From positions 273,858,960 through 273,922,959 of the forward strand of contig JAVHZZ010000002.1 of NCBI GenBank assembly GCA_036250195.1: 64,000 nucleotides of DNA. The letters are read 5' to 3'. The position numbers and the translations under genes are program-made. The DNA comes from Mixophyes australis (lineage: Eukaryota; Chordata; Amphibia; Anura; Limnodynastidae). The notes beneath the pieces were generated by a model that was not told where the DNA came from, did not search any database, and saw nothing but the letters and a program-made list of their open reading frames with translations. Below, in pieces: positions 22,025-33,776 of the stretch; the first letter of the stretch is position 1, and each line of letters starts with the position of its first letter.

Positions 22025-22969
22025 TTAGGAGGAAGAGTTTCCCAGTTTCTTGGGACAAACTCTTAGCAGGTGTCCCGGATCTCCACAATACAGACACAGG
22101 CGTTGTTTGAAGCGTCTCTCCCTCTCTTCAAGGGATAATTTAGAGCGTCCTACTTGCATTGGTTCGTCCACTGGCAGGATGGGATTTTGGAACTGGGGTG
22201 CTAGCCGTGGTATGAACCGTTTGCCAGGAGAGCGTTCCTGCGTGCGCTCTTGGTAGCGCAAATCCACCTTGATGCACATGGAGATGAGAGAATCTAACTC
22301 AGCCGGGAGTTCTCTGGAAATTAACTCATCCTTAATCCGGTCCACCAGACCTTGCCAAAAGGTTGCCACCAGTGCTTCGTTATTCCATTTTAACTCGGAA
22401 GCCAGGGTTCGAAATTGAACTGCGTATTGCCCCACGGACAGGTCACCTTGGCGGAGGTTTAACAAGCTGGTAGCTGCAGAAGCAACTCTTCCGGGATCAT
22501 CGAAGACTTTCCTGAAAGCTTCAATGAAAGAGTTGGAGTTATTAAGAAGTGGACCCCCTTGTTCCCATAAAGGTGAGGCCCAGGCAAGGGCTTGACCACT
22601 GTGGAGGGAGATGAGAAAAGCTACTTTGGTGCGTTCTGAAGAAAAGGCCCCTGGGTTGCACTCAAATTGGATGGCACATTGGTTCAGAAAGCCCCTGCAC
22701 TTCTTGGGATCACCGTCAAACTTTTCGGGTGTCGGGATGCGTACACCGGAGGCCGCTGTAAAGACCGTAACCACACTGGATGCTGTGGATGCCGCAGCGG
22801 TTATGGCTGGTGTAGCGGGTGCAGCATTCTGAAATGTATCGAAGCGGGTAGCAATCCCTTGGACACATTGTAGAAGATGCGCTTGGGCTGCTTCTTGTTG
22901 CTCCACTCGTTGAGCCAAATGCAGGAGTAGGTCACGAGCAGACGGTTCACCAGACCCCTCCGTTGTCAT
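22025..22969 (-). CDS. gag: gypsy Gag (capsid and zinc knuckle)
   Basis: The 314-residue Gag forms the particle and packages RNA. It has an N-terminal coiled-coil-like stretch ('LAQRVEQQEAAQAH'), a capsid-like region from about residue 75 ('PTPEKFDGDPKKCRGF') to 230, and one CCHC knuckle 'CLYCGDPGHLLRVC' near residue 290-305. The organisation matches the Sushi/PEG10-type gypsy Gag. The ATG lies only 13 bases inside the LTR border, leaving almost no leader. Pol is in the same frame but separated by TAA (22025-22027) and a second in-frame TAG seven codons later. Confidence 0.92.
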   Translation of the reverse strand: MTTEGSGEPSARDLLLHLAQRVEQQEAAQAHLLQCVQGIATRFDTFQNAAPATPAITAAASTASSVVTVFTAASGVRIPTPEKFDGDPKKCRGFLNQCAIQFECNPGAFSSERTKVAFLISLHSGQALAWASPLWEQGGPLLNNSNSFIEAFRKVFDDPGRVASAATSLLNLRQGDLSVGQYAVQFRTLASELKWNNEALVATFWQGLVDRIKDELISRELPAELDSLISMCIKVDLRYQERTQERSPGKRFIPRLAPQFQNPILPVDEPMQVGRSKLSLEERERRFKQRLCLYCGDPGHLLRVCPKKLGNSSS

Positions 22970-22982
22970 GGCCAGAGTATAC

Positions 22983-23641
22983 TGTCACGACTGATAGTGG
23001 GTGTATGACTGGTAGAAGGTACCTGCTGTTGTTGGCGCAACTCAGAGGAAGGCGCGGAGTCTAACGTGCCCCTGGTATTCACCAGGAACCCCCGCAAGGA
23101 AGTATGGACTCCGCTGCAGGGACACGCAGGTCGCGGTCCTTCCTAGAGTCCACAGCGAGATACAAGGGGGTGTCAGACAGGCCGGTTCAGCAACGTTCAG
23201 GTAGAGGAGGTACAAAGGGAAATCCAGAAGAATGGTGAGGCAAGCCGAGTCGGTAACCTTCAGGGAGCGCAGTACAAAGGCAGAATCCAGATAGGGGTGG
23301 TCAAACGGTCCGGGTCAAAAGGGTCACAAGCAGCACGAGGAATGTCAGGAACAATATAGCAACTGGTACACACAAACGCTGGAGACAGGAAGACCTGATA
23401 CTCTGGCACTGATTAGAGGACAGGAAGAGGTTTAAATAGTGTGGGGATCCAATCAGCATCAGCGCTGCAGCGCTGTCATGCCTGCCGCCGGGAATCACAT
23501 AGCGTCCCGTTGCCTAGCAACGGGGCGCGTCATACTGCTAGGAGGTGGATGGCAGGGGGGATCCGGAAGTGATGCGTCTGGTTGCATAGCAACCAGACGC
23601 GCGGTCAGGCAGTCAGGCGGCCGTGCGGACGGCGCCTGACA
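22983..23641 (-). repeat. gypsy 5' LTR
   Basis: Identical to 18089-18747 except one base. The 13 bases between it and the Gag ATG read 'gtatactctggcc' on the minus strand. No standard tRNA primer site starting TGG is adjacent, so priming may be unusual. Confidence 0.95.
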
Positions 23642-25430
23642 ACGTATACAGCATATACAAAGAATGCACAACAAATAAAATATATATTGCATCAAAAAGT
23701 GAGTGAATGTTCCTACACTATACAGTGTCTCCACCATTTAGGAATCTTTATATGTATATATATGCTTGTATACACATGCACACATATATATGTATCCACC
23801 ATCTAAAGATATTTATGAATTAGAGAGGGAGCTAATTCATAATTATTTATAAGCTATAAAAAGGGAGCTATTTCATAGTTTTCGTTAAGTCCTACGGGGG
23901 TAAGCGTACCCAGTTGGAAGATCCAGAACATTTCGCGTTGCAAAAGTTTCTGTTGGAGGTCTCCTCCCCTTATGGGCAGTGTAACCTTCTTCAATGCGAG
24001 AAATCTAAGACAACTAAGATCCCCATTGTGTTTCTTGGAAAAATGTCTGGAGACAGAGTGACTCTCCATTCTATGCTTGATATTATGAATATGTTCCTGG
24101 ATACTAATTTTTAAAGGACGTTTGGTTTTTCCTACGTATTTTAGCTGACATGAACATTCTAACATATAGATATTGGAAGATGTTAAACAATCCATACGTT
24201 GTTTAATGGTGTATTTATTACTATTGTTGTGATTATAAAAAAACTTTTTTGCTGGATTCATATATTTGCAGATATTGCAATGATTGCACTTGAAAGAAAC
24301 TATATTGTCTGGCAAAAAGGTCACCGGTTTCTCAGCTACAGGCATATTGGATAATAAGCTCGGAGCCAATAAGTCCTTTAAATATCTATTTTTTCTAAAT
24401 ACAATCATGGGTTTATCAGGAAGGATTTTGGATAAAAAAAGGGTCTCTCTGTAATATTCCCCAGTGTTTATTTAAAGTTGACCTGATAAACTTCTCACCA
24501 TTACTATATTCAGTAACAAATGGGATTATTTCCTTTTTGTTTTGTTTCATTGTATACTTCAATATTTCAGACCGATCTTTACCATTAATTTGTTGAGTGG
24601 CTTCATCGAGTAGCCGATTCGGAAAGCCTCTATCCCTAAACCTATTTGAATAAATTGCAAGTTGTTCCTCAAAATATATATTCTCACTACAGTTTTGTTT
24701 TAGTCTATTGAATTGAGAACATTGTATATTGTTTTTCTACCTTTTTTGATGGCAACTCTTGTAATGGAGATAGCTATTAGAGTCCACTTTTTTAATAAAA
24801 TTCTTTGTGATCACTTTTGAATCATTAGAAGTAAGGACTAAGTCCAAATATTCTACCTGTATGTTGTTGATATTGGTAGTAAACTTAAGATTATATTCAT
24901 TACTCCCTATGTATTCCATGAATCCCGAAAATTCTTCTAAGGTACCACTCCAAATCATAAAGATGTCATCGATGTAGCGTTTATATAATTTGATCTTATC
25001 CCAGCTTCCCATATGGAGATTGGCTTAACTAGGCGCAAATTAAGTGCCCATGGCCGTACCACAGGTCTGAAGGTAGAAGGACTCTAGAAAGCTAAAATAA
25101 TTATGAGACAGTATGAATTGGATGAGGTCACAAATGAAATCCCTATGTTTATCTGTAATGGAGGAATCCTTATCTAGGAATTCCCTACATGAACTGATGC
25201 CTTTTGTATGCTGAATAGAAGTATACAATGATTGGACATCGATTGTAGCCCATAAAAAATGGTTTTCCCATTTGAAATCTTGTAATATTTGCAAGATATT
25301 ATTCGTGTCCTTAAGATATGAATCTAAGGTAGTAACATATTTATTCAGAAAAAAGTCCACATATTTAGATGAGTTTGAGGTTAAAGAGTCTATATACACA
25401 TACATATCTACATGTATATATACATACATA
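23642..25430 (-). pseudogene. Penelope-like retroelement RT and GIY-YIG endonuclease, broken
   Basis: On the minus strand the RT appears in pieces: 25429-25040 ('WATIDVQSLYTSI', 'CGTAMGT') and 25012-24737, which holds the active site 'YKRYIDDIFMIW'. Then follows 24408-23854 with a cysteine cluster ('CNHCNICKY') and a GIY-YIG-type segment 'NIYMLECSCQLKYVGKTK' plus 'RPLKISIQEH'. RT followed by GIY-YIG is diagnostic of Penelope-like elements. Stops and frameshifts separate the pieces (near 25030 and 24500-24730). The 5' part of RT is missing and replaced by a TA-rich microsatellite (25395-25480). The 3' end was separated by the gypsy element. Confidence 0.9.
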
Positions 25431-25444
25431 TATGTGTATGTTGA

Positions 25445-25488
<44 letters not shown>

Positions 25489-25607
25489 TTGGTTATAGTG
25501 AGATAGAAATGTATATCATTGTCTTATAATACCAGGAATTGATGTTACACCTGTTCATATTATTATTGCATGCAATGAATATCTATCAAATTAATAATCT
25601 TCCGATG
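25395..25607. other. Microsatellite and AT-rich DNA
   Basis: (TA)n covers about 25447-25480. The rest is AT-rich with no signal. The 11-mer 'atgcaatgaat' at 25570-25580 recurs at about 29787 just past the L2 element, a possible target duplication. Confidence 0.5.
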
Positions 25608-28600
25608 TAAAATGTTATTTGATATTTTTGGTGCTATCAGTGGGTCTACCGCAAAGAAGTCCGGGGTTCCCTCTGTTGGTCCCGCCGGCGACCTCTTCCA
25701 CATGGGTCCCCGGCTCCTGCCTAGATGCCCGCTCCGCCTCCTGCACACTCCAACTGTACTCCGCTCCTACCGCCTGCCATCTTCGGGTCGGCTTACCACG
25801 TCCTGATGCCTGATCTGCCTGCCACGTACTCAGGGTCTCCCGTCGTCCCTCTCGGCCTTCTTGACTCCCGCTGTTTGGTCCTGCCTGGTCCACAGTTGGT
25901 TGTTACTTCTGACTCATTGTGAGTGCGGCCTTCCTCACACTCCCCGTTGCACACTTACACTCCTCTGGCACTGCTCCGGTTCCTGGAGTTGTGTTCCCGG
26001 ATTCCATTGCCACATGTTGCCACAATGCAGCCCTCCTCACCACGGCCTGGTGCACCACAAGTACACTGCCAATGATCTGATGTGATCGGCCCTGCACTCT
26101 CCTGGTCTCGGGGACTCCTGGACTCCGGCCTCCCTGGTATCTCCAACTTGGACTGGACTCCTGCCCTGGACTCTCCTGCTCTTCTTCCTCCACACCGGCT
26201 CTCTGCAGCCCTCCTTTACTTCTACTACCATTTTCATTTTGTGCTTTTCACTGTGCATTTACCAGTAGTACATCTTAGCTTATTTTACTCCAGTTTAATT
26301 TTATGTATTGTTTTGCTTTCTATTTTATCTCATTGTTTGCTTTCTATTTTAATTTTATTCGCATTTCTTTTAATTTTATGTGCTTTTCATTTTACCTCAT
26401 TTCACCTGCACTGTATTTTACATTTTCACTGTACTCAAATTTTTGCTACTTCTCATATTGTTTTCTCATATTATTCTCATATTGTTTTTGCCACTGACAT
26501 CGTTCTGCTCTATACCATGCCGCCACGCTCCTTTCCTATACCTATCCTCTCCCCCAGCCCCCTTCTCTGGCCCAACTCTCTCACTGCCCCGCCTCTCACC
26601 CTCCCCCTCGCTCCATCAACCCTAACAATCTCATCCGCATTTCCCCTGTTCCCTCCCTCCCTTTCTCATGTGCCCTCTGGAACTCCAGATCCATCCGTAA
26701 CAAACTATCCTCCATCCATGACCTCTTCATCTCCAACTCTCTAACTCTTCTTGCCATCACTGAAACCTGGCTTACTTCGCCTGACACTGCCTCTCCTGCC
26801 GCCTTCTCCTATGGGGGCCTCTACTTCACCCACTCCACCAGACCGAATGAGCGTCCAGGAGGTGGAGTGGGCCTCCTCCTGTCTCCTTACTGCACTTTTC
26901 GGCTCATTCCTACTTTACCTTCCCTCTCCTTCTCCTCCTTTGAAGTTCACTCCATCCGACTCTTCTCCCCTATCCACCTTCGTGTCTCTGTCATCTACCG
27001 TCCCGAAGGCCCCACCTCCCTTTTCCCCGACAACTTTGCTTCCTGGCTCCCCCACTACCTTTCCTCTGACCTCCCCTCCATCATACTTGGCGACTTTAAT
27101 ATCCGCATTGACAACTGTTCCGACCCCGCCACCATCAAACTTCTTGCGCTTTCCTCCTCTCTAGGCCTCACTCAGTGGACCTCCTCACCCACCCACTGTC
27201 TCGGTCACTCCCTCGACCTCGTCTTCTCCCATCTCTGTGATCTTTCTGACTTCTCCAACTCTCCCTTCCCACTCTCTGACCACCATCTCCTCTCCTTCAT
27301 GCTGTCCTCCTCCCCTGCTCCCGCCCCACCTAAAGCCACTCTCACTAGGCACAACCTTGATGCTATCAAGCCTACCTCCTTCTCCTCCTCGCTTGATTCT
27401 CTCCTATCACCCATTCCCTCCCTGGCCTGTCCTGACCAGTCGTCCTCTCTCTACAACCTCTCCCTTACTACTGCCCTTGATGCTGTCGCCCCGGCCTCCT
27501 CAATCCACCAACGCCGCGTCATTCCCCAACCATGGCACTCCAAACTCACCCGCTTCCTCCAAAAGTGCTCTCGCACTGCTGAACGCCTCTGGAGGAAATC
27601 TCGTTCACTGGCTGACTTCCTCCACTTTAAATTCATCCTCTCCTCTTTCTGCTCTGCCCTCTGCCTCGCTAAACAACCCTTCTTTAAGTCCCTCATTTCT
27701 TCTCAGTCCTCCAATCCCCGCCGCCTCTTTGCCACCTTTAACTCGCTGCTCTCTCCCCCCCCTCTGTCCCGCCTTCCCTCTCCGCTTCTGACTTCGCCAC
27801 CTTTTTCTCTTCCAAAATTGAGTCCATCAGACTGAACATCTCCTCTTCCCCTTCTCTAGCCACCCTTATTGCTTCTCCTCCCTTCAACAACCAACTTTGG
27901 TGCTCCTTTTGCCCCACAACAGGCGAAGAAGTCCGCTCTCTTATTGGTTCCTCCCCACCCTCTACCTGTCCTCTCGACCCCATCCCCTCTCACCTCCTTC
28001 GCTCTCGCTCCCCCACTGCCTGTTCTTATCTCGCACACCTATTCAACTTATCACTCTCCTCTGGTGTTGTCCCCTCCTCTTTTAAACACGCTCTTATCTC
28101 TCCTATCCTCGAAAAACCCAATCTGGACCCCTCCTCTCTTGCTAATTATCGCCCTATCTCACTACTACCCTATGCCTCCAAATTACTTGAGCGGATTGTC
28201 TGCAGCCGCCTCGCTAAACACCTCTCTGACCATTCCCTCCTCGACCCTCTCCAATCCAGCTACTGTCCCCAACACTCCACTGAAACTGCCCTGGCCAAGG
28301 TTACTAATGACCTCCTATTGGCTAAGTCCAAGGGTCACTTCTCCCTACTCATCCTCCTCGACCTCTCCTCAGCCGTCGACACCGTGGACCACCCCCTCCT
28401 GCTGAAAACTCTTCTCTCTCTCGTTCTCTCTGGTTCTGTCCATGCCTGGTTCACCTCATACCTCGCCAACCGCTCCTTCTCTGTATCCACGTCTGGTTCT
28501 TCCTCCTCCGCCTACCCTCTCCCTGTAGGAGTCCCGCAAGGCTCTGTTCTCGGCCCGTTACTCTTCTCGCTCTATACCTCCTCCCTTGGTGCTCTCATCT

Positions 28601-29780
28601 CCTCCTTCGGTCTTCAGTATCACCTTTATGCTGATGACATTCAGCTCTACATCTCTTCTCCTGATCTTTCTTCCACCCTCCTCTCTCGTTTATCTGACTG
28701 TCTCTCCGCCATCTCCTCCTGGATGTCTGCTCGCTTTCTCAAAATTAATATCTCTAAAACGGAACTTATTGTCTTTCCTTCACCCAGACTCCCATCCCAC
28801 CATGACCTCTCTATTGTCGTCAATAATACCACCATTTCCTCTGTCACCCAACTCCGCTGCCTGGGTGTCACCCTCGACTCCTCTCTCTCTTTTGCCCCCA
28901 CATCCATTCCCTTGCCCAAACCTGTTGCTTCCAACTATGCAACATCGTCCGCATCCGTCCCTTTCTCTCACAGGATGCCGCCAAAACTATCATCCACGCA
29001 CTCATCATCTCCCGCCTCGATTATTGTAACCTCCTCCTCACTAGCCTCCCCACTCCTGTCTCTCCCCCCTCTGCTCTATACTCAATGCGGCCGCTAGACT
29101 CATCTTCCTCTCACGCCGCTCCTCCACGGCCTCCCCACTCTGCCTCTCCTTACACTGGCTTCCCTTCCCCTATAGAATCCTCTTCAAGCTCCTCACCACC
29201 ACTTACAAGGCTCTCTCCCACTCTACCACCCCCTACATCTCTAACCCCCTCTCCATTCACACTCCTGCCCGCTCCCTGCGCTCAGCCAATGATCGCCGCC
29301 TCTCCTCCACTTTCATCACCTCTTCTCACTCCAGAATCCAGGACTTTTCCCGGGCAGCCCCCCTTCACTGGAATGACCTCCCTCGTTCCATCCGTCTCTC
29401 TCCTACTCTGTGCTCCTTCAAACGTGCACTGAAAACTCACCTCTTCCGTAAAGCCTACCAACCATCCACTTAACCACCTCTCCTCCTCCACTCGCTCTCC
29501 CGTCTCTCTTTTGGCTCCCCTTGTGCCTGTTCTGTCCAACCTCCCTTAGGATGTAAGCTCACATGAGCAGGGCAGTCTTCCCTCCTGTCTCCTCACCTGT
29601 TCTTCTACTCCATGCTTATTGTATTAGCCTGTGTGGAGCTTCTAAAGTATTGGTATTTTTGTTTATTGTTCTGTACTGTTTCACCCTGTATAGTCCACTG
29701 TTTGTACTGTGTACGGCGCTACGGATACCTTGTGGCGCCTAACAAATAAAAGATAATAATAATAATAATAATAATAATAT
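25608..29780 (+). mobile_element. L2-like LINE, long copy with ATA tail
   Basis: A plus-strand non-LTR retrotransposon of about 4.1 kb ending '...ggcgcctaacaaataaaag' and an (ATA)n tail (29750-29779). The first kilobase is pyrimidine-rich untranslated DNA. Endonuclease residues are visible in 'AITETWLTS' (26758), 'LGDFNIR' (27088) and 'SDHHLLS' (27280). RT shows '[14 protein letters not shown]' (28525) and 'YADDIQLYI' (28627). Frames are broken several times (near 26745, 27835, 28320 and 28900-29100). The coding strand is strikingly C/T rich throughout. It inserted upstream of the first visible exon of the Harbinger accessory gene. Confidence 0.88.
26680..29460 (+). pseudogene. L2-like endonuclease-reverse transcriptase
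   Basis: The order is AP-type endonuclease, linker ('PWHSKLTRFLQKC'), then RT and a C-terminal domain ('[15 protein letters not shown]', 'RTFPGQPPFTGM' region). The parts lie in frames 26867-27835, 27869-28405 and 28318-29097, and the C-terminus in 29085-29432. At least four frameshifts are needed to join them, so it is not translatable. The domain order and the QYHLYADD signature place it in the L2/CR1 group. Confidence 0.85.
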
Positions 29781-30120
29781 CTGTATGCAATGAATGTAAT
29801 TTTTTCATTTAATCTACATTAATCTGAGTTTAAATTTTTTTGTTATTGATTCTAAAAATAAAATAAAATTATATTTTTATTATAGGTGTGACATTGCTTA
29901 TGCCAAGTCGAGTTGCAGTGGAAGTAGCGAGAAGGGCTTCAAATCAAGGTATAAATTGTGATCAAGTTGATTAAATGTATAAAATACGGTACAGTTTCAA
30001 AAGTTTATTAGATTATAATTATTTGTTACAGAAAGTGCAAGCCGTTTAACCAAGACTACTCATCCTCCAAAAGAGTTGAACCAAGTACAAAAGGTATTTA
30101 TATTTGCATTGTAAAACAAT

Positions 30121-30475
30121 ATGCATATATCTCCATCTCTCTCTTTTACTATAACTCTCTCTCTTGTTCTATCACTTTCGCTCTTGTTCTATCACTTTCT
30201 TTCTTGTTCTATCAATGTCTCTCTCTCTTTCACGCTCTCTCTTTCACTCTCTCTCTCTTTCTCTCTATCTCTCTCTTTCACTGTCTCTCTCTCTTTCACT
30301 TTCTTTCTTGCTCTCTCTTTCACTATCACTCTGCCTTTCACTGTCACTGTCACTCTCCCTCTTTTTCTCTTATTATTGCTTTCTCTCTCTCTCTCTTTCC
30401 TTCCCTTTCACTATCACACTCTCTCACTCACTATCCATGTCTGTCACTCTCTATCTTGATCACTATTCCATCCTG
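30121..30475 (+). repeat. Polypyrimidine (CTCTTT)n low-complexity tract
   Basis: A ~350-bp C/T-only stretch made of 'ctctctctttcact' variants, within an intron of the accessory gene. Long frames across it on the plus strand are artefacts of composition. Confidence 0.9.
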
Positions 30476-32299
30476 CAAAAAAATTAATTCTAGCATCTAA
30501 TATTATTTAAAATTTAACTTGCAGCTCACAAGAGAAGAAGAGTGACTGAGGAAGACGTGTCGGAGCCTGTTGCTGATGTACAGCATGGTAATGTTTACAC
30601 AGAATATATATTTTTTTTGGCTTAGCTAACTGATTTTTCAATGTGTAATTTATTTTTATCTATCTATCTATCTCTCATATATATATATATATATATATTT
30701 TATAATTTATTTTATCTAATTTATTATTATGTACAGAAGCCCAACCCGTTGAAGAGATGCGTGAAGAAGGGGGAACATCAAGAACCCTTGCTCATAGTCC
30801 AGAAGGTATGAAGATGTGAAAAATTGTGTGTACATAACTATCTAGCAATGTATTCACATATTTTTTTAACCTATCCATAGAAATATACATTGTTTTATTG
30901 TACACATGTATAATTAATCTTTTTTTTATTGTATGTTTTAGAATCCATCATCCCAAGGGAACAGGTGGTAACACCAGTATCCACCTCTTATTTGCAAGCT
31001 GCCATGGAAGAAATAGCATCTCTTGTCGGCTCAGTAACCGGTGAATAATAATTTTTTAAATTTTTTGTATCAAGTATATGCATTTTTCAATTAATTTTAA
31101 ACAGTGTTAAACATTGTTTAATATCTGAATAATTGATGATTTAAAAATATTTTTGTTTTACAGAGCGATTAGAACATGACAGTGAATCATTGACATTTTC
31201 TCCAGCTGACAGTTTGGTCCACGAAGATGCTGCAACAAGATTTGAGATGCTATAGCAAGCCTTACCCAACCTTCAAGTTCCAGCCACCGAAGGGGAAGGT
31301 CCATCTCAAGCAAGGGTACCCTCCACAGGCACCAGTCTTCCAACACAACTGGTGCACGGTCTGCCAGAAGAAGGCACTCGGTTTCATTCCATCACAGACT
31401 TTGCCAGAAAGATGGAAGGAAGGCAGGAAACATCTCGCCGAAATATGGAAGAGAGAGTTCAGAGAATTGGTGACTCGGTAGACCGTTTGACATCTGTTGT
31501 GGAAGAGGTACGAAGCTCCCATAATACCACCAATTTGTTACTGGAGCGACTCATCACAAGGCACAGTGAAATTTCAGCATCTATTCAAGTAAATAACAAC
31601 ATTCAAACGTGAATGGCTGTTGCAATGGAGCAGAATACAGCGCTTCATTACCAGATGAATCAGTCCATGGCACAGATGCATTTGCAACAACAACAACAGA
31701 CAATGCATCTGCAAATGCTGACAATGCATGTCATGAATATCAGTGAAGAGCTGAGGCTCCGGCGAGCACAGGGTAATGTTTCAATCCCATTACCCGATTG
31801 GAACATTTCTGGACTTGTTCCCCCAACACCACAGCAGAGGACGTCACCTGTACTCCACACCCCCGTGTAGGAAGTAAGAAGACCGGAGTCAGCAAGGAGA
31901 AGATTGTTAGAGGAAGATCCAGAAGAGGAAATCATCAACCCCATGTCAGAAGAGGAAGAAGGGTAAGAAAGTAATTTCAATCAAAAAGCGTAGAAGTTAT
32001 AATAGGCAACTAACATAAAAACATATATATATGTCATATGTACTGTAATGTGTACTTTTCATGATTGAAAATGCATTATTGGATAAATTTAACTTGTTAC
32101 TAGCATAATTATTTTTATTTATTTTGTTATATGAATGGAAATGTATCCTAATTTCTATGTTGTACGTTAATTCTAGGTAAACCAAAAGCGTTGTGGATCA
32201 AAATGCATAGGAATGAAAGCAAGAGGATAACATCACCCAAAATCATTATGTTACAAGGTTTTTTGGTAGTTATATATTTCTCTATAAGATGTATCCATG

Positions 32300-32341
32300 A
32301 AATGTGTGTGTCTCCGTGTGTGTGTGCGTGTGTGTGTGTGC

Positions 32342-32382
<41 letters not shown>
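32300..32382. repeat. (TG)n(TA)n microsatellite
   Basis: 'gtgtgtgtg...' followed by 'tatata...' with minor interruptions. Confidence 0.9.
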
Positions 32383-32385
<3 letters not shown>

Positions 32386-32484
32386 TTTTATCCATGGTAA
32401 AAATTACTTTATGTGTGAGAGAGGCCATTAAGCCGAAGGAGTTTAAAAGCATGTGTTGTGAGCTGACAATGTTAGTTACCATTA

Positions 32485-33010
32485 GGGGTTAAGTCTGTGA
32501 TGGAATCAGCCAATTGGGATGAGGTGGGAGTGGTCGTGGAAAGAATATATCCAGCAGTGGAGGAGGAGAGAGCTTCCTGTTTCCTGGATCCGGATACCCA
32601 CCCACCCGCCCTGTTTTAAGTATATTCAGTTGCAATACTTCCTTGTCCCAAGGAACGAGGTTTGTGAGTGGTGGGAGAGCATGGCAGTCAGATGGTTGTT
32701 AAACATACGGTACTTAAGTGTTGGCGATGTAGCCTTGGTTCCCTCGTCGTTATCAGACTCGTTGATGCTCTAGTAAGGAGTGCCAGGTTTTGCCTTGAAA
32801 GGGCTTAACCAGTTTGAGTCCAGAGTGTATTGAGTTAATTTATAGTCGATAGTACCGGCCAATAGATAAGGTTTTAACCTGGGTTGGTGGAAAGGAGACG
32901 ATCTTCCATCTTATTGGTTTATGTTGGTTTTAGCTGGCTGTCCTGCTCTTTGCCACCTATATAAAGAAAAAGGTCCAAATTGTTGATAGAAACTTTTGAT
33001 AGTTTTGATA
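32485..33010 (+). repeat. Possible LTR-like or SINE-like insertion
   Basis: This ~0.5-kb stretch is less AT-rich than its surroundings and interrupts the spacing between two exons of the accessory gene. It has a TATA-like 'ctatataaaga' near 32958, followed by A-rich DNA. No TG..CA pair with matching duplication could be fixed. The class is unknown. Confidence 0.35.
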
Positions 33011-33679
33011 GAAATAAATAAAATTAAATAAAATTTAAATTAAAAAAATAAATAAAATAATTTAAAAAAAAATAATAATAATAACAATATAAATAAAAGG
33101 ACCTTTTTTATTCCAAACTTAAGTCGGTGTCCATGCCTTTTTTTTATGGTTTGTAAGTGTTGTGCAAGGTTAACCAGAAAGGGGATTAGCATAAGAGGGG
33201 AATAAACACTATGCATTTTAAAAATAAATTTATAATATTTTATCATTACAACACAGAAAAATGTGAAATTTGAAGACCTTTCAACATCAGGAATGATCAG
33301 CAATGTTAAATATTCGGTGAGTTTGTTTCAGTTCAGTATTTTTGATATTTGTAATGTAACCTGCTTTTTTTCCTGTATGGAAGGGATATGATCTGACCAA
33401 TGCACAATGAAATATATTTTTTTTTATATTCCAGTCCATACTGATCCTTCCTTGTTTTAAAAGTAATGTTTTTATTTTGTATAAAAATACAGGTTTCACA
33501 TATACTTCTTTCTTTGTAATTTTTTTAGATTGCGGCCAACTATCACCTGTATACAACTTTCACGAATATGGAATAGACAACTGCAGACATAGCTAAAGAT
33601 TGCAGGTAATAATGTATTGAACTATTGACTTCTACACACATTGTTAAGGCAGTCAAAAAATGGAATGTATACGTATAAT

Positions 33680-33776
33680 TTATCTCCTTATCAACATTAC
33701 CACAATAGGATAGGTTGTCTCCTTATCAACATTACCACAATAGGATAGGTTGTCTCCTTATCAATATTAGCACTAT
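33680..33776 (+). repeat. Short tandem repeat, ~38 bp, 2.5 copies
   Basis: 'ctccttatcaacattacca' and 'caataggataggttgt' recur two and a half times in an intron of the accessory gene. Confidence 0.85.

Larger units (their letters stand above)
18089..23641 (-). mobile_element. Ty3/gypsy LTR retrotransposon (chromovirus), nearly intact
   Basis: The element is complete: 659-bp LTRs at 18089-18747 and 22983-23641, and a perfect 5-bp duplication ACGTA at 18084-18088 and 23642-23646. I find one difference between the LTRs (18614 region, 'cccattgcc' versus 'cccgttgcc'). Gag, protease, RT, RNase H, integrase and chromodomain follow on the minus strand. The only coding damage I see is one missing base in pol near 19805. 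It interrupts a Penelope-like element. Confidence 0.96.

Noticed and set aside
25570..29797. 11-bp repeat 'atgcaatgaat' as L2 target duplication
   Set aside because: It is plausible but the left copy is ~28 bases from the start I assign, and L2 elements rarely make clear duplications, so it is not claimed as a feature.
30121..30500. Plus-strand frames of ~100 residues
   Set aside because: Made of leucine and serine from a CTCTTT-type polypyrimidine tract; composition artefact.
32485..33010. Solo LTR in the accessory gene intron
   Set aside because: A TATA-like box is present but no TG..CA ends with a duplication could be defined, so only a low-confidence entry is given.
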